Notes: generated by a model not told the origin, from the letters alone. A stretch of DNA of 33,577 nt from Candidatus Berkelbacteria bacterium (GCA_026397205.1 JAPLVH010000022.1:25686-59262), one strand, 5' to 3'. Positions 1-8,914 are shown, counted from the first letter of the stretch. Made by a program: numbers and translations.

Positions 1-87
1 AAATGCGTTCGACAAAATTTTTGACAAAACCTGGACGCCTTGTCCACCTTCACCGGCAAGTAAAATTTTAGTTATTTCAGCATTCAT
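1..87 (-). CDS. 2-oxoacid:ferredoxin oxidoreductase gamma subunit, N-terminal part (runs off window)
   Basis: Minus translation from 87: MNAEITKILLAGEGGQGVQVLSKILSNAF; GEGGQG motif typical of the POR/KOR gamma subunit; adjacent to beta and alpha genes. Confidence 0.75.
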   Translation of the reverse strand, partial: MNAEITKILLAGEGGQGVQVLSKILSNAF

Positions 88-99
88 AAATTATCCAAA

Positions 100-212
100 A
101 CAAATTAAGAATTAAGATCTCAGAGTTAAGAATCTAATTTAGAATTAAGAATTGATTATCAACCGAAACTTCCATAATTCTTAATTCTGCATTCTTAATT
201 CTTAATTATTTC
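100..212 (-). repeat. Intergenic MITE-like repeat, family 1 copy A
   Basis: Reverse complement GGAAGTTTCGGTTGATAATCAATTCTTAATTCTAAATTAGATTCTTAACTCTGAGATCTTAATTCTTAATT. Confidence 0.75.
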
Positions 213-920
213 TCCTTCCGGATAAACTTTTTCCATCTTCTCTAGAAAATCAAAACTTTTTTTGGCGTTGGTTTTCCAGTTTGTCGGACAGATTGAAAGA
301 ATTTCAACGAAGGAGAAAGAGTTGTTTTTGATTTGATTCTCAATCGCGCGAGTTAAAATTTTTTCTAGCATTATTGGATTTGAAACACTGGCCCTAGCGA
401 TATAGGCCGAACTTTTGGCGATTTGCCGAACCAATTCCGGACCGTGGAATGGATCACCGAGAGTTTTGACATCTCGACCATCGGGCGTCGTCGTTGTAAT
501 TTCACCGGCCAAAGTTGTTGGTGCCGCTTGACCGCCGGTCATTGAGTAGTCGGTGTTGTTGATTAAAATTGCGCTGATTGGATTATTTCGATAAGCGGCG
601 TGCAAAAGCGATTGAAGACCGATGGCATAACCGCCACCGTCGCCCATCATCGCCAGAACAATTCGTTTATCCCGCGCCATCTTAAAACCAACCATCATCG
701 GGATTGATCGGCCATGGTGACCCTGAACTGTGTCAAAATTGAAATAATTCCAGGACAAAAGCGAGCAGCCGATATCAATTCCGAGTGTGACTTTTTTTTG
801 GATTTTCATTTCGTCAATGACAAAACCTAAATGCCGCAAAGCAATTGATTGGCCACAACCGGGACAGAACAAACTAGGTTTCGAATTTTGGTTAATGCAA
901 TTTGGAGTGATATTTTTCAT
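195..920 (-). CDS. 2-oxoacid:ferredoxin oxidoreductase beta subunit (TPP-binding)
   Basis: FCPGCGQS, GDIGCS-like and MGDGGGYAIG TPP-binding motifs. Confidence 0.9.
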   Translation of the reverse strand: MKNITPNCINQNSKPSLFCPGCGQSIALRHLGFVIDEMKIQKKVTLGIDIGCSLLSWNYFNFDTVQGHHGRSIPMMVGFKMARDKRIVLAMMGDGGGYAIGLQSLLHAAYRNNPISAILINNTDYSMTGGQAAPTTLAGEITTTTPDGRDVKTLGDPFHGPELVRQIAKSSAYIARASVSNPIMLEKILTRAIENQIKNNSFSFVEILSICPTNWKTNAKKSFDFLEKMEKVYPEGEIIKN

Positions 921-925
921 AAAAA

Positions 926-1090
926 ACTAAATTATTCTAATTGTTCTAATTGTTCTAATTATTCTAATTATTCCCTGCCCGCCGTTGCCGGCGATGGCAG
1001 GCGGGTAAAAAAGCATCAAATACCAATTTCCCTTTTAGACATTCGGAGTTGGGATTTTCTTAGGCAATTAGAATAATTAGGTTAATTAGA
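926..1090. repeat. Intergenic MITE-like repeat, family 2 copy 1
   Basis: AATTATTCTAATTATT ... CCCTGCCCGCCGTTGCCGGCGATGGCAGGCGGG hairpin ... AATTAGAATAATTAG terminal inversion; second copy at 9803-9955. Confidence 0.7.
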
Positions 1091-2113
1091 AATTAGATTT
1101 ACGATTTCCTCCGGTGTAAATCCTTCGGCCGGTTTGAAAACCGGGATAAGTTTAGCGGCAATTTCCGGGATTTTGTAGACGACAAGTCGGGAAAATTGTT
1201 CGAATGCCGACTCAAAGATAAAAATCTTTTTTGCTGATTTGATTGATTTTCTGATTGATCCGCAATCGAGCGGTCGCAAAGTGATCGGTCGAACTAATCC
1301 GATTTTATTTTTTCTCTCTCGAAGTTGGTCAACAGCGGTTTTTGCCGCCGCAGCAACGGAGCCGTGAGCAATGAAAATTGTTTCGGCACCGACAACTTTA
1401 TAACATTCACATTCGGCAACACGCGGAATCATATTTTTATAATCATCAATGTTTTTTCGCAAAACCTTGGCGAACTCCGGCTCCGAACCGTAGCAGTTGC
1501 GGATAAATGTCGGTTTTTTGGCCTCCTCTTTCAATATTTTTGTTGCCGGATAAGGTTTAAGCGGGCGGGAAAGTTCAGAGGAAATGCGCGATTTCCCAAG
1601 ATAGCCGTCGGACAGAAGAATCGTTGGGAACCGGTAGCGCCAGGCGGTGGAGAAAATTTTTGCCGACAGCGAATAGCATTCGGCAACAGAGGAGGCAGAG
1701 TAGACGATCCGCAGGCCGTCACCGTTGCCGCCAAGCGCCGCTAAATTTACCTCCTGCTGCGAATAAATGACCGTGCCGGTTGACGGACCGCCGCGCTGGC
1801 CGATGATGGCGACAAAGGGCAATCGTTCATTTTCTGCCATCGAAATCGGATCTTGCATCAGAACATGGCCGATACCGGCGGTGGCGGTGAAGGCCTTTTT
1901 GCCAGCGAGTATCGCGCCGATAACAGCAAATCCGGCCGAAGTTTCGTCTTCGGTTTGGAGATATTTCAGATTTCGGTCTGTTTGTGCCGACTTTATCCAG
2001 CCCTCCAAAATTTCAGTTGTCGGAGTAATCGGGTAGCCAAAAAACATTTCGGCGCCGGCATCAACCGCGCCTAGAACAACAGCTTCGTTTCCGGTTAGAA
2101 ATTTTTTTGTCAT
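1082..2113 (-). CDS. 2-oxoacid:ferredoxin oxidoreductase alpha subunit
   Basis: FLTGNEAVVLGAVDAGAEMFFGYPITPTTEI; alpha-subunit signature; next to beta. Confidence 0.92.
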   Translation of the reverse strand: MTKKFLTGNEAVVLGAVDAGAEMFFGYPITPTTEILEGWIKSAQTDRNLKYLQTEDETSAGFAVIGAILAGKKAFTATAGIGHVLMQDPISMAENERLPFVAIIGQRGGPSTGTVIYSQQEVNLAALGGNGDGLRIVYSASSVAECYSLSAKIFSTAWRYRFPTILLSDGYLGKSRISSELSRPLKPYPATKILKEEAKKPTFIRNCYGSEPEFAKVLRKNIDDYKNMIPRVAECECYKVVGAETIFIAHGSVAAAAKTAVDQLRERKNKIGLVRPITLRPLDCGSIRKSIKSAKKIFIFESAFEQFSRLVVYKIPEIAAKLIPVFKPAEGFTPEEIVNLISN

Positions 2114-2335
2114 TGACTTTATTATATCAAGAAAAGCACTAATTTCGAAACTCTATGCTCTAAATAAGCTCAAAAACCAAAGCTCCCCACAGGGTCAGCT
2201 AAAGCTAGAAAATATCAAATGAATGTCAAAATCAAAATGTCAAATTTAGAATTTAATCATTTGGTTTTTCATTTGAAATTTGGATTTTAGATTTTGGATT
2301 TATTTGTTTAGAATTTAGAACTTAGAATTTAGGGT

Positions 2336-3403
2336 TTAGATTTGTGTCAGTTTCCTGGCAATAGCCAACTCCTCATCCGGTTTAACAACCGCAATTTTGA
2401 AATTTAGAAAATCAAGATTTTTACAAATTTTCCGCCGGATTACCGCTGAACCAAAACCAATTTCGCCGGAAAAAGCAACGGTGTCAACACCGCCAAGTGC
2501 GGCGGCGTAAGCGCCGATATATTTTGAAATTCGATAGCAAAAAATTTCAATTGCCAATTTCGCATCGTCGGGATTAGCGTTTTTCGCCGAACGATCGTTG
2601 GCAATTTTGAAATTAAGGTCCTCGATTTTTTCGTTTGCCAGAGAAAGAAGTGTCAGCATTGCACCGGAAGTTTCCGAGAGACCGGCAAGGCCGGAGTTAT
2701 TCTCAATCAAATCCCGAGTTTTTTTGCTGCCGATTTTCTCGACCAGATACAAAATGACGCCGGGATCAATGTCGCCGCTACGAGTTTGCATTGGCAGACC
2801 CTCAAGAGTTGTAAAGCCCATCGAGGTGTCAATCGGTCTGCCACAGTCAATTGCCGCCAGTGAACAACCGGCTCCTAAATGAACGGAGATCAATTTTTTA
2901 TTTCGAATCGGGTCAACTTGGTCCAGAATCCAGCCATGAGAAATTCCATGAAAGCCGAATCTTTTTATACCGAATTCGGCGGCAATTTTTTTTCCGATCG
3001 GATAAATTTTAGCACGCTCCGGCAAGTTAGAAAAAAAAGCGCTGTCGAAAAAAGCAAAGTGCTGTGCAAAAGGGATTTTGTCGAGGAGAAATCTGATAAC
3101 TTTTTCTGCTTGTGGATTGTGGTGCGGTGCTAGTTCGGCGAATTTCCTGATGATTTGAATTGTTGGTAGCGTTATTGGCATCATGTCTTTGCCCTGATCA
3201 CCACCGTGGACAACTCGATAACCAACCTTAGTAATTTCGGGAATTTTATTTTTTATTTCTGGCAGGAGAAGATTCATCGCTTGATCGTGGTTGCGGATTT
3301 TTTCACCAATACCAGAAAATCTGCCGGAAGAAATCACCTCCAGATTTTGGTCAAACAACGAATATTTTAAGGACGACGAACCGGGGTTGATGACTAAAAT
3401 CAT
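2336..3403 (-). CDS. ackA: Acetate kinase
   Basis: MILVINPGSSSLKYSLF, FGFHGISHGW, HLGAGCSLAAI, DTSMGFTTLEGLPMQTRSGDIDP. Confidence 0.95.
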   Translation of the reverse strand: MILVINPGSSSLKYSLFDQNLEVISSGRFSGIGEKIRNHDQAMNLLLPEIKNKIPEITKVGYRVVHGGDQGKDMMPITLPTIQIIRKFAELAPHHNPQAEKVIRFLLDKIPFAQHFAFFDSAFFSNLPERAKIYPIGKKIAAEFGIKRFGFHGISHGWILDQVDPIRNKKLISVHLGAGCSLAAIDCGRPIDTSMGFTTLEGLPMQTRSGDIDPGVILYLVEKIGSKKTRDLIENNSGLAGLSETSGAMLTLLSLANEKIEDLNFKIANDRSAKNANPDDAKLAIEIFCYRISKYIGAYAAALGGVDTVAFSGEIGFGSAVIRRKICKNLDFLNFKIAVVKPDEELAIARKLTQI

Positions 3404-3409
3404 AAAACT

Positions 3410-3520
3410 GAATTATGAATTAAGAATGCAGAATTAAGAATTACAGAAGGGAATTTATTTGGGGAAATTCACAATTCTTAACCAGGTTCTAAATTCTGAG
3501 ATCTTAATTCTCAATTATTT
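3410..3520 (+). repeat. Intergenic MITE-like repeat, family 1 copy B (diverged centre)
   Basis: GAATTAAGAATGCAGAATTAAGAATTACAGAAGG...TTCTAAATTCTGAGATCTTAATTCTCAATTA. Confidence 0.65.
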
Positions 3521-4018
3521 TTCCAATATCGCCTTCGTTTGCACCGGCGGCATTGCCTTCGTCGGTGTCAAGGTGAAGTCGGAGACAGAAATTCTTATCA
3601 ATTTTAACCACAGTGTCGGCAAAAATTACTTCTCCGCGCGAACTTTTAATCCTAACTTTTTCCAGCCGATCTTCGGATAAATTAAACTCTTTGGCTTCCG
3701 CCCTAGAGGCGTGAATATGACGTTTGGCGATTATCGCTGCGCAGCGACTAATTTCCCCAGAGTTGCCGACAATTTTAATTACGCTGCAACCCGATAACGA
3801 GCTAGATTCATAAGGCGCGGAAATACCAATAGTCCGGCAGTCGGTGGCTGAAAGTTCAACTTGGGTTTCCTCCCGAAAAGGGGAAAGGAATCTGGCCTCA
3901 CGCTCGGCGGTCGGCCCGAGACTTTCTTATATTCTTCACCGGCGAACAAAAAATCATAATCGGTTTTTGACAGATGAATGTGGCGAGCGGAAATTTCAAT
4001 AATAATTTTATTTCCCAT
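3504..4018 (-). pseudogene. pduL: PduL-type phosphate acyltransferase, frameshifted (two frames)
   Basis: Frame 1: MGNKIIIEISARHIHLSKTDYDFLFAGEEYKK; continuing in another frame: SLGPTAEREARFLSPFREETQVELSATDCRTIGISAPYES...IIAKRHIHASRAEAKEF...LRLHLDTDEGNAAG...; both PduL RHIH motifs present but in different frames. Confidence 0.85.
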
Positions 4019-4020
4019 AA

Positions 4021-5130
4021 TTATTTAATTAAAGATTCACCGGTCATCGCCGTCGGTTTTTCTATTTTCAAAATATCAAGAATTGTCGGCGCAATATCAG
4101 CAACCGTTCCTTTTGATTTTATCACAGACGGGACAAAGTTGGAAACTTTTTTTTGAAATTTTTCACCGGCAATTACAAACGGAATAAAGTTTTTCCGCTT
4201 GGAATTTTCAATCATTTGCTCGCCGCCGCCGATTGCCGCAGTAATAATTAGGACTCCGGAATTTTTTAGAACCGCGGTAAATATTTTTGCTAAACTTTGA
4301 TCAATTTTTTTGATTGCCTTGACTACTTGACCAAACGACTCAGTTTCCACTGCCTGTCTCAAGTCGGAAATATTGGCTCTGACAAAGACATATTTTTTTG
4401 AATTAACGGCATCAGTAATTTTCGCCTCAACATTGACCAGTGACGAATTCGAAATTAAAAATTGGTTTAGATTATTTTCAGCAATCACTTCGTTCAAAAT
4501 CGAAGTCGGATTTTCATCGGGAAAAATCGTCAGGATATTTTTTTCTATCGCCGGTGGAAATCGAAATGGCAGAAGCGAGGCAAAAACTGAGATTTTTTTA
4601 AATATCTTGCCGTCGGATAAAATTCTTAGCGCCAGATTTTGAAGACAAACGTTGCCAAAATTTAAAATCAAAACACCATCATTATTTTCAATTTCCAAAT
4701 TCAATTCGCTTGAAATGCTAATTTTTTCATCAGCAATTCCGCTTGATCCTGCCAATTTTTTGATTGCCGATATTGTGTTGTTGGATAATTTATCTTTAGT
4801 GTCGGCAAAAATCAAAAGGCGTGAGTTAAGAGTTGAAATTTTCTTAATAATTTTTTCAAGACACGGATTTTTTTCAAAACTGTTTTCAAAAAGCATAGCG
4901 GCAATTTTCTCTTTTTCCGGCAAAATAATTCGACCGGATTCGAGTGACGCTTGGTTTGATTTCGCAGTCGCGTTTTTTAGCGACTCCAAAATCTGAAAAA
5001 AGAAATTTTGACAGAGTAAATTAAAAACCTCCGGATTTGCACTGTGAATTGCATTGCCGGCAAAATTCTGGCTATAACCCCAGCTGTCAATTGTTAAAAA
5101 TACGATTGGATTTATTTCTAATTTGGTCAT
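4021..5130 (-). CDS. Degenerate GpmI/alkaline-phosphatase-superfamily paralog (probable pseudoenzyme)
   Basis: N-term VFLTIDSWGYSQNFAGNAIHSA and C-term GTVADIAPTILDILKIEKPTAMTGESL align to the adjacent GpmI; GNSETGH, VGHCGN and ADHGN motifs lost. Confidence 0.75.
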   Translation of the reverse strand: MTKLEINPIVFLTIDSWGYSQNFAGNAIHSANPEVFNLLCQNFFFQILESLKNATAKSNQASLESGRIILPEKEKIAAMLFENSFEKNPCLEKIIKKISTLNSRLLIFADTKDKLSNNTISAIKKLAGSSGIADEKISISSELNLEIENNDGVLILNFGNVCLQNLALRILSDGKIFKKISVFASLLPFRFPPAIEKNILTIFPDENPTSILNEVIAENNLNQFLISNSSLVNVEAKITDAVNSKKYVFVRANISDLRQAVETESFGQVVKAIKKIDQSLAKIFTAVLKNSGVLIITAAIGGGEQMIENSKRKNFIPFVIAGEKFQKKVSNFVPSVIKSKGTVADIAPTILDILKIEKPTAMTGESLIK

Positions 5131-5136
5131 ATTGGG

Positions 5137-6762
5137 TTAATTATTATTTTGAATTGAAATTGACGAGTCGTTGCTGACGATTTTCCGCAGATTACTGCCG
5201 ACAATTCCCGACCGACCGGCGATTAGCGATGCGGCTGTCATTTCCTCCGGTTTTTCGATTTTCATAATTTCCAAAATCGTCGGCGCAATATTGCAAAGCG
5301 CGCCGTTAAATTTCAATTGGATCCCTAGAAAGTGAATATCTTTCGAGACGATCACAAACGGAACCGGATTTGCGGTGTGCTCGGTTTGCGGTTTGCCGGT
5401 CGCCGGGTTGATCATCTCCTCGGCATTTCCGTGGTCGGCGGTGATTATTGTCAGATAATTTTTTGCCGAAAGCGCAACAATTAATCGGCCGAGACATTGA
5501 TCAACTGACTCAACTGCCTGGACGGCGGCGGAAAAATTTCCGCAGTGTCCGACCATGTCGGCATTGGCGTAATTTATAACCAGAAAATCAAAATTATAAT
5601 TCAGAGCGGCGATCGTTTTGCTGGTCAATTCCATTGCGCTCATTTCCGGCGTCAAGTCGTAAGTCAAGACCTTCGGCGACGGCTGCAAAATTTGCTTCTC
5701 GCCGGCAAACGGTTTCAAATTTCCGCCGTCAAAAAAATAGGTGACATGGGCGAATTTTTCCGTTTCGGCGCTGTGGTATTGAGTTAAATTATTTTGGCTT
5801 AAAACTTCAGCCAGCGAATTTTTGATTATCACCGGTTCAAAGGCCTGGATGCCGAGCGGATTCGGATCACGGGTGACAAAAGTCAAAAAATATAAATTTT
5901 TCAGAATTTTTCGGTCCGGCATTTGCTTTATTGGACCGCCGACAAACGCCTGCGAGATCTGTTTTGCTCGGTCGGGACGAAAATTGAAAAAGATGACGGC
6001 ATCATTGTCATCAATAGTCACTTTCTCACCACCCTCCGGAATGATAGTTTGCGGCTCGATAAATTCGTCATTAATATTTTTAAGATAACAGCGAGAAATT
6101 GCCTCGCGAACGGTTTTTGAAACTTCCGCTTCGCCCTTGGTCAGCGAGTTGTAAGCCCGCGAAGTTCGGCCCCAATTTTTATCTCGGTCCATGGCAAAAA
6201 AGCGACCGCAGATACTGTTAATCTGGCCGATACCGATTCTTTTCGTCTCCGCCGTTATCTTTTCAAAAATTGACAAAGCCGAGGTTGGATCGGAATCGCG
6301 GCCATCGGTGAATAGATCAAGACAGACCCTAGCTATTCCGTTTTGTTTCGCCATCTGTAAAAGTTTATAGAGGTGATTCAGACATGAGTGGACGATACCG
6401 TTGCCAGCGAGACCAATGATGTGCAAACGCGAATTATTTTTCTTCACATGTTCAAAAGCGGCGAGAATTTTTTCGTTCTTGAAAAACTCGCCATTTTCAA
6501 TTTGACGATTAATATAGGGCAAGTCCTGCGGCACGACTCGACCGGCGCCGATGTTTAGGTGTCCGGTCTCGGAATTTCCACCGGTGCCAGCAGGAAGTCC
6601 GACCGCTTCGCCTGAAGCCAGAAGCTCGGTTTTGGGAAAAGTTCGCCACCAAAAATCAAAGTTCGGTTTTTTAGCGCTAGAGATCGCATTTCCACCCCAA
6701 ACCGGGCCAATTCCCCAGCCATCCAAAATAATAAGCGCAACTTTTTGTCTTGTCTCGTTCAA
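5137..6762 (-). CDS. gpmI: 2,3-bisphosphoglycerate-independent phosphoglycerate mutase
   Basis: VALIILDGWG, GNSETGHLNIGAGRVVPQD, ITADHGNAEEM, EHTANPVPF; TTG start preceded by GGAGGG. Confidence 0.95.
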   Translation of the reverse strand: MNETRQKVALIILDGWGIGPVWGGNAISSAKKPNFDFWWRTFPKTELLASGEAVGLPAGTGGNSETGHLNIGAGRVVPQDLPYINRQIENGEFFKNEKILAAFEHVKKNNSRLHIIGLAGNGIVHSCLNHLYKLLQMAKQNGIARVCLDLFTDGRDSDPTSALSIFEKITAETKRIGIGQINSICGRFFAMDRDKNWGRTSRAYNSLTKGEAEVSKTVREAISRCYLKNINDEFIEPQTIIPEGGEKVTIDDNDAVIFFNFRPDRAKQISQAFVGGPIKQMPDRKILKNLYFLTFVTRDPNPLGIQAFEPVIIKNSLAEVLSQNNLTQYHSAETEKFAHVTYFFDGGNLKPFAGEKQILQPSPKVLTYDLTPEMSAMELTSKTIAALNYNFDFLVINYANADMVGHCGNFSAAVQAVESVDQCLGRLIVALSAKNYLTIITADHGNAEEMINPATGKPQTEHTANPVPFVIVSKDIHFLGIQLKFNGALCNIAPTILEIMKIEKPEEMTAASLIAGRSGIVGSNLRKIVSNDSSISIQNNN

Positions 6763-6824
6763 AATCCCTCCGAATTAATGAGTCGCTTCACTTACTATTA
6801 TATAGTATCTATCTACGATATGGA

Positions 6825-6869
6825 ATCCAACCTGCTCTGCCACCTCCGAGGTGGCAGAGCAGGTTGGAT
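6825..6869. repeat. 45-bp perfect palindrome
   Basis: ATCCAACCTGCTCTGCCACCTC-C-GAGGTGGCAGAGCAGGTTGGAT. Confidence 0.95.
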
Positions 6870-6871
6870 AA

Positions 6872-6900
6872 TAAAAAAACTCCGACCCGAAGGTCAGAGC
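6872..6900 (-). terminator. Intrinsic terminator of the M23 gene
   Basis: Minus strand: CTCTGACC-TTCG-GGTCGGAG followed by TTTTTTT. Confidence 0.85.
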
Positions 6901-6915
6901 TTGAATATAAAATCG

Positions 6916-8499
6916 CTACTTCGTGATCTGGTGCAGATTGCTTCCATCAAGATCACAGCTGTAGATATTTCTGGTGCCATCTTTGCGCAGAGAAACATAA
7001 ACCGACGGACTGTCGAAGTCGGGGTAATAGATTTCCAGAAATTCGTCGTCGTTGGTGTTCAAGAATCTTTGGCCGGGAACAAGATGGTAGCCGTAAAGAA
7101 TGGCATTACTGCTGTTGGGAACCAGTATTCCGTTCAGAATCTGCCAATGCTTTGTTCCCTCATTGTAGTATCCGTAAAGGATTTTGCAGTTTGCGGTCGG
7201 ATCGCCGCTGCAATTATCAATAGCTTCAATTCCGGAACATTCGCCGCGGATCGGATTGGTCAGGGGAAAGAACTTCTGTGTTTGTCCATCAACAATCCAA
7301 CAAACAAGTTGCTTCTTGCCACTTTTGAACTCGATTTTGTCGGTTAAAATCCGCCAGATTCGCGGTCCGGGATTGGAGACGACAACCGGAATAGCTGGTT
7401 TCAACCAACCAAATTTATCATTGATGTCATCTGTATTGTCAACTTTGCCATGTTGCACTGCTGGAATATCATTGAATGCATTGCTGCGATCAACAACCAC
7501 ACTATGTCGGAAATCAAACGCCCGCCAACCTGATTGATCGTCAACATAGGGCGCGTAATCCGTTTCGCTATGCCAGGGCAAAATCGTAAAGTCGTGAGGA
7601 ATGGTATACATTCTGCCCGCCTGATTCTCAGTCAAATGAAATAGTGCTGTCTCTAACTCGTTGTGCAGTTTGAAGTAGATGCTGTCGCCGGGACCGGCAA
7701 AGATCTGACTAACGATATTGCTCTTGGGAACTTTGAACACCATCTTTTGATTTTGACCATCAAGATCGGCGGCCATAATCCAAGAGTTGGCAGCTGAATC
7801 GCGAAGATAGAACAGGCGATTGTTGGTTGCGGCCGCCATGTAGTGTTCGTAGCCACAGGAATATCTGGTCGGCGAAAAGGTCCTGATCCAAGCGATCGGA
7901 TCATACCAGTTTGCATAACACTTTATGCCGTGAAATTCTGTTGCCGCCGGTAGTGGAAGCTTTTGCATCCCAAAACCGTTCGTTGGGAATTGGTCCGGAA
8001 AGTTGACATTGTAGTAAATGCCGAAATGAAGATGATTACCAACCGCCCAAAAACCGATTTTGCCGATGACCTCGCCCTTGCTGACTTTTTCACCGATTCG
8101 ATAGGAACGAACTTCATCGTCGTTCAAATCAACGCCGTCTTTCACCGGCCGACGCAAATGTCCGTAAATTGCGTGGAAACGGTAGCCACTTGTGGTGATG
8201 TGTTCGATGATTATCGCGAAATTGAGAAATTGGCCGTTATCATCCCAGCCGGTCGGCGAACAAACAACGATTTTGCCATCGGCGATTGCTCTAACTGGCG
8301 TCTCAATCGGGCACATTATGTCCTGTCCGCAATGCCAAAATTTGGCGTCCTTGAAGTAATCATCGCCGGCCAGACCGAAGCTGTATTTCGAATTTGCGAC
8401 ATACTTTTCATCTACTGGCGGACAAAATCCAGTCGAATATTCGGCAAAGGAAATCGAACAAATCGCCAGCAAAATCACAACGACTGCAATCGTTCGCAT
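6916..8499 (-). CDS. Secreted M23-family metallopeptidase fused to TolB/WD40-like beta-propeller region
   Basis: Likely start at 8499 (MRTIAVVVILLAICSISFA signal peptide, SD GGAGGTGG); HCGQDIMCPIETPVRAIADGKIV...YGHL...NHLHFGIYY; C-term NIYSCDLDGSNLHQITK. Confidence 0.85.
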   Translation of the reverse strand: MRTIAVVVILLAICSISFAEYSTGFCPPVDEKYVANSKYSFGLAGDDYFKDAKFWHCGQDIMCPIETPVRAIADGKIVVCSPTGWDDNGQFLNFAIIIEHITTSGYRFHAIYGHLRRPVKDGVDLNDDEVRSYRIGEKVSKGEVIGKIGFWAVGNHLHFGIYYNVNFPDQFPTNGFGMQKLPLPAATEFHGIKCYANWYDPIAWIRTFSPTRYSCGYEHYMAAATNNRLFYLRDSAANSWIMAADLDGQNQKMVFKVPKSNIVSQIFAGPGDSIYFKLHNELETALFHLTENQAGRMYTIPHDFTILPWHSETDYAPYVDDQSGWRAFDFRHSVVVDRSNAFNDIPAVQHGKVDNTDDINDKFGWLKPAIPVVVSNPGPRIWRILTDKIEFKSGKKQLVCWIVDGQTQKFFPLTNPIRGECSGIEAIDNCSGDPTANCKILYGYYNEGTKHWQILNGILVPNSSNAILYGYHLVPGQRFLNTNDDEFLEIYYPDFDSPSVYVSLRKDGTRNIYSCDLDGSNLHQITK

Positions 8500-8560
8500 C
8501 GTGCCACCTCCGAGTTTGTACGAGCTTTTGTCCGGCGATATCTCACCGAACAAACTAGCT

Positions 8561-8591
8561 TAATAGTAGCAGATATCCTTTTATTTTGCAA
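8561..8591 (-). promoter_or_regulatory. Promoter for the M23 gene
   Basis: Minus strand TTGCAA-N17-TACTATTA with extended -10 TGC. Confidence 0.6.
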
Positions 8592-8611
8592 GAGTTTTTT
8601 TATCTTAACTT

Positions 8612-8647
8612 ACTATGGAATATCGTCGATCGACGATATTCCATAGT
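8612..8647. repeat. 36-bp perfect palindrome between divergent promoters
   Basis: ACTATGGAATATCGTCGATCGACGATATTCCATAGT equals its own reverse complement. Confidence 0.95.
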
Positions 8648-8677
8648 CGAGACAGAGTGAATAGGAATAATTGTTCG

Positions 8678-8708
8678 TTGCAAAATGGGCGAAGAAATGC
8701 TACTATTA
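8678..8708 (+). promoter_or_regulatory. Promoter upstream of tRNA-Leu
   Basis: TTGCAA-N17-TACTATTA with extended -10 TGC; same elements as the divergent M23 promoter. Confidence 0.6.
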
Positions 8709-8818
8709 TATAGTGTATAAGCCGAAGTGGTAGAATTTCAACTGGGCCGATCGACCTTTGGTCGGGAAAAGTGCTATAGGAGGCAAAATTTCAAAATTGG
8801 TGCGATTGGAATAAATTT

Positions 8819-8905
8819 GCCGAGGTGGCGAAACTGGTAGACGCGCAGGTCTCAAACACCTGTGGTCGCAAGATCATGCGGGTTCGACCCCCGCCCTCGG
8901 CACCA
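8819..8905 (+). tRNA. tRNA-Leu (anticodon CAA)
   Basis: GCCGAGG/CCTCGGC acceptor stem, anticodon arm CAGGT-CTCAAAC-ACCTG, GGTTCGACCCC T-arm, long variable arm, encoded CCA. Confidence 0.95.
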
Positions 8906-8914
8906 CGAGCGTAG

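Noticed and set aside
1325-1744. Track ORFs antisense to strong genes (e.g. 1325-1744, 7963-8646, 11225-11659, 17989-18438)
   Set aside because: They lie opposite or out of frame with well-supported conserved genes and show no recognisable protein features.
2184-2201. CCCCACAGGGT(C/A)AGCTAA motif shared with 13270-13290 (inverted)
   Set aside because: Short and only two copies in spacers; may be a fragment of a dispersed repeat but evidence is too thin for a separate call.
2320-2345. TTTAGGGTTTAG telomere-like motif (also near 30206-30232)
   Set aside because: Only one or two imperfect units in AT-rich spacer repeats; no tandem array.
6793-8714. TACTATTATATAGT direct repeat flanking the M23 gene as a possible mobile-element boundary
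   Set aside because: Both copies fall at expected promoter -10 positions (gpmI and tRNA-Leu), so shared promoter sequence is the simpler explanation.
8721-8790. Possible degenerate tRNA (GCCGAAGTGG...) ahead of tRNA-Leu
   Set aside because: Only about the first 10 nt resemble the tRNA; no matching acceptor 3' arm or T-arm found.
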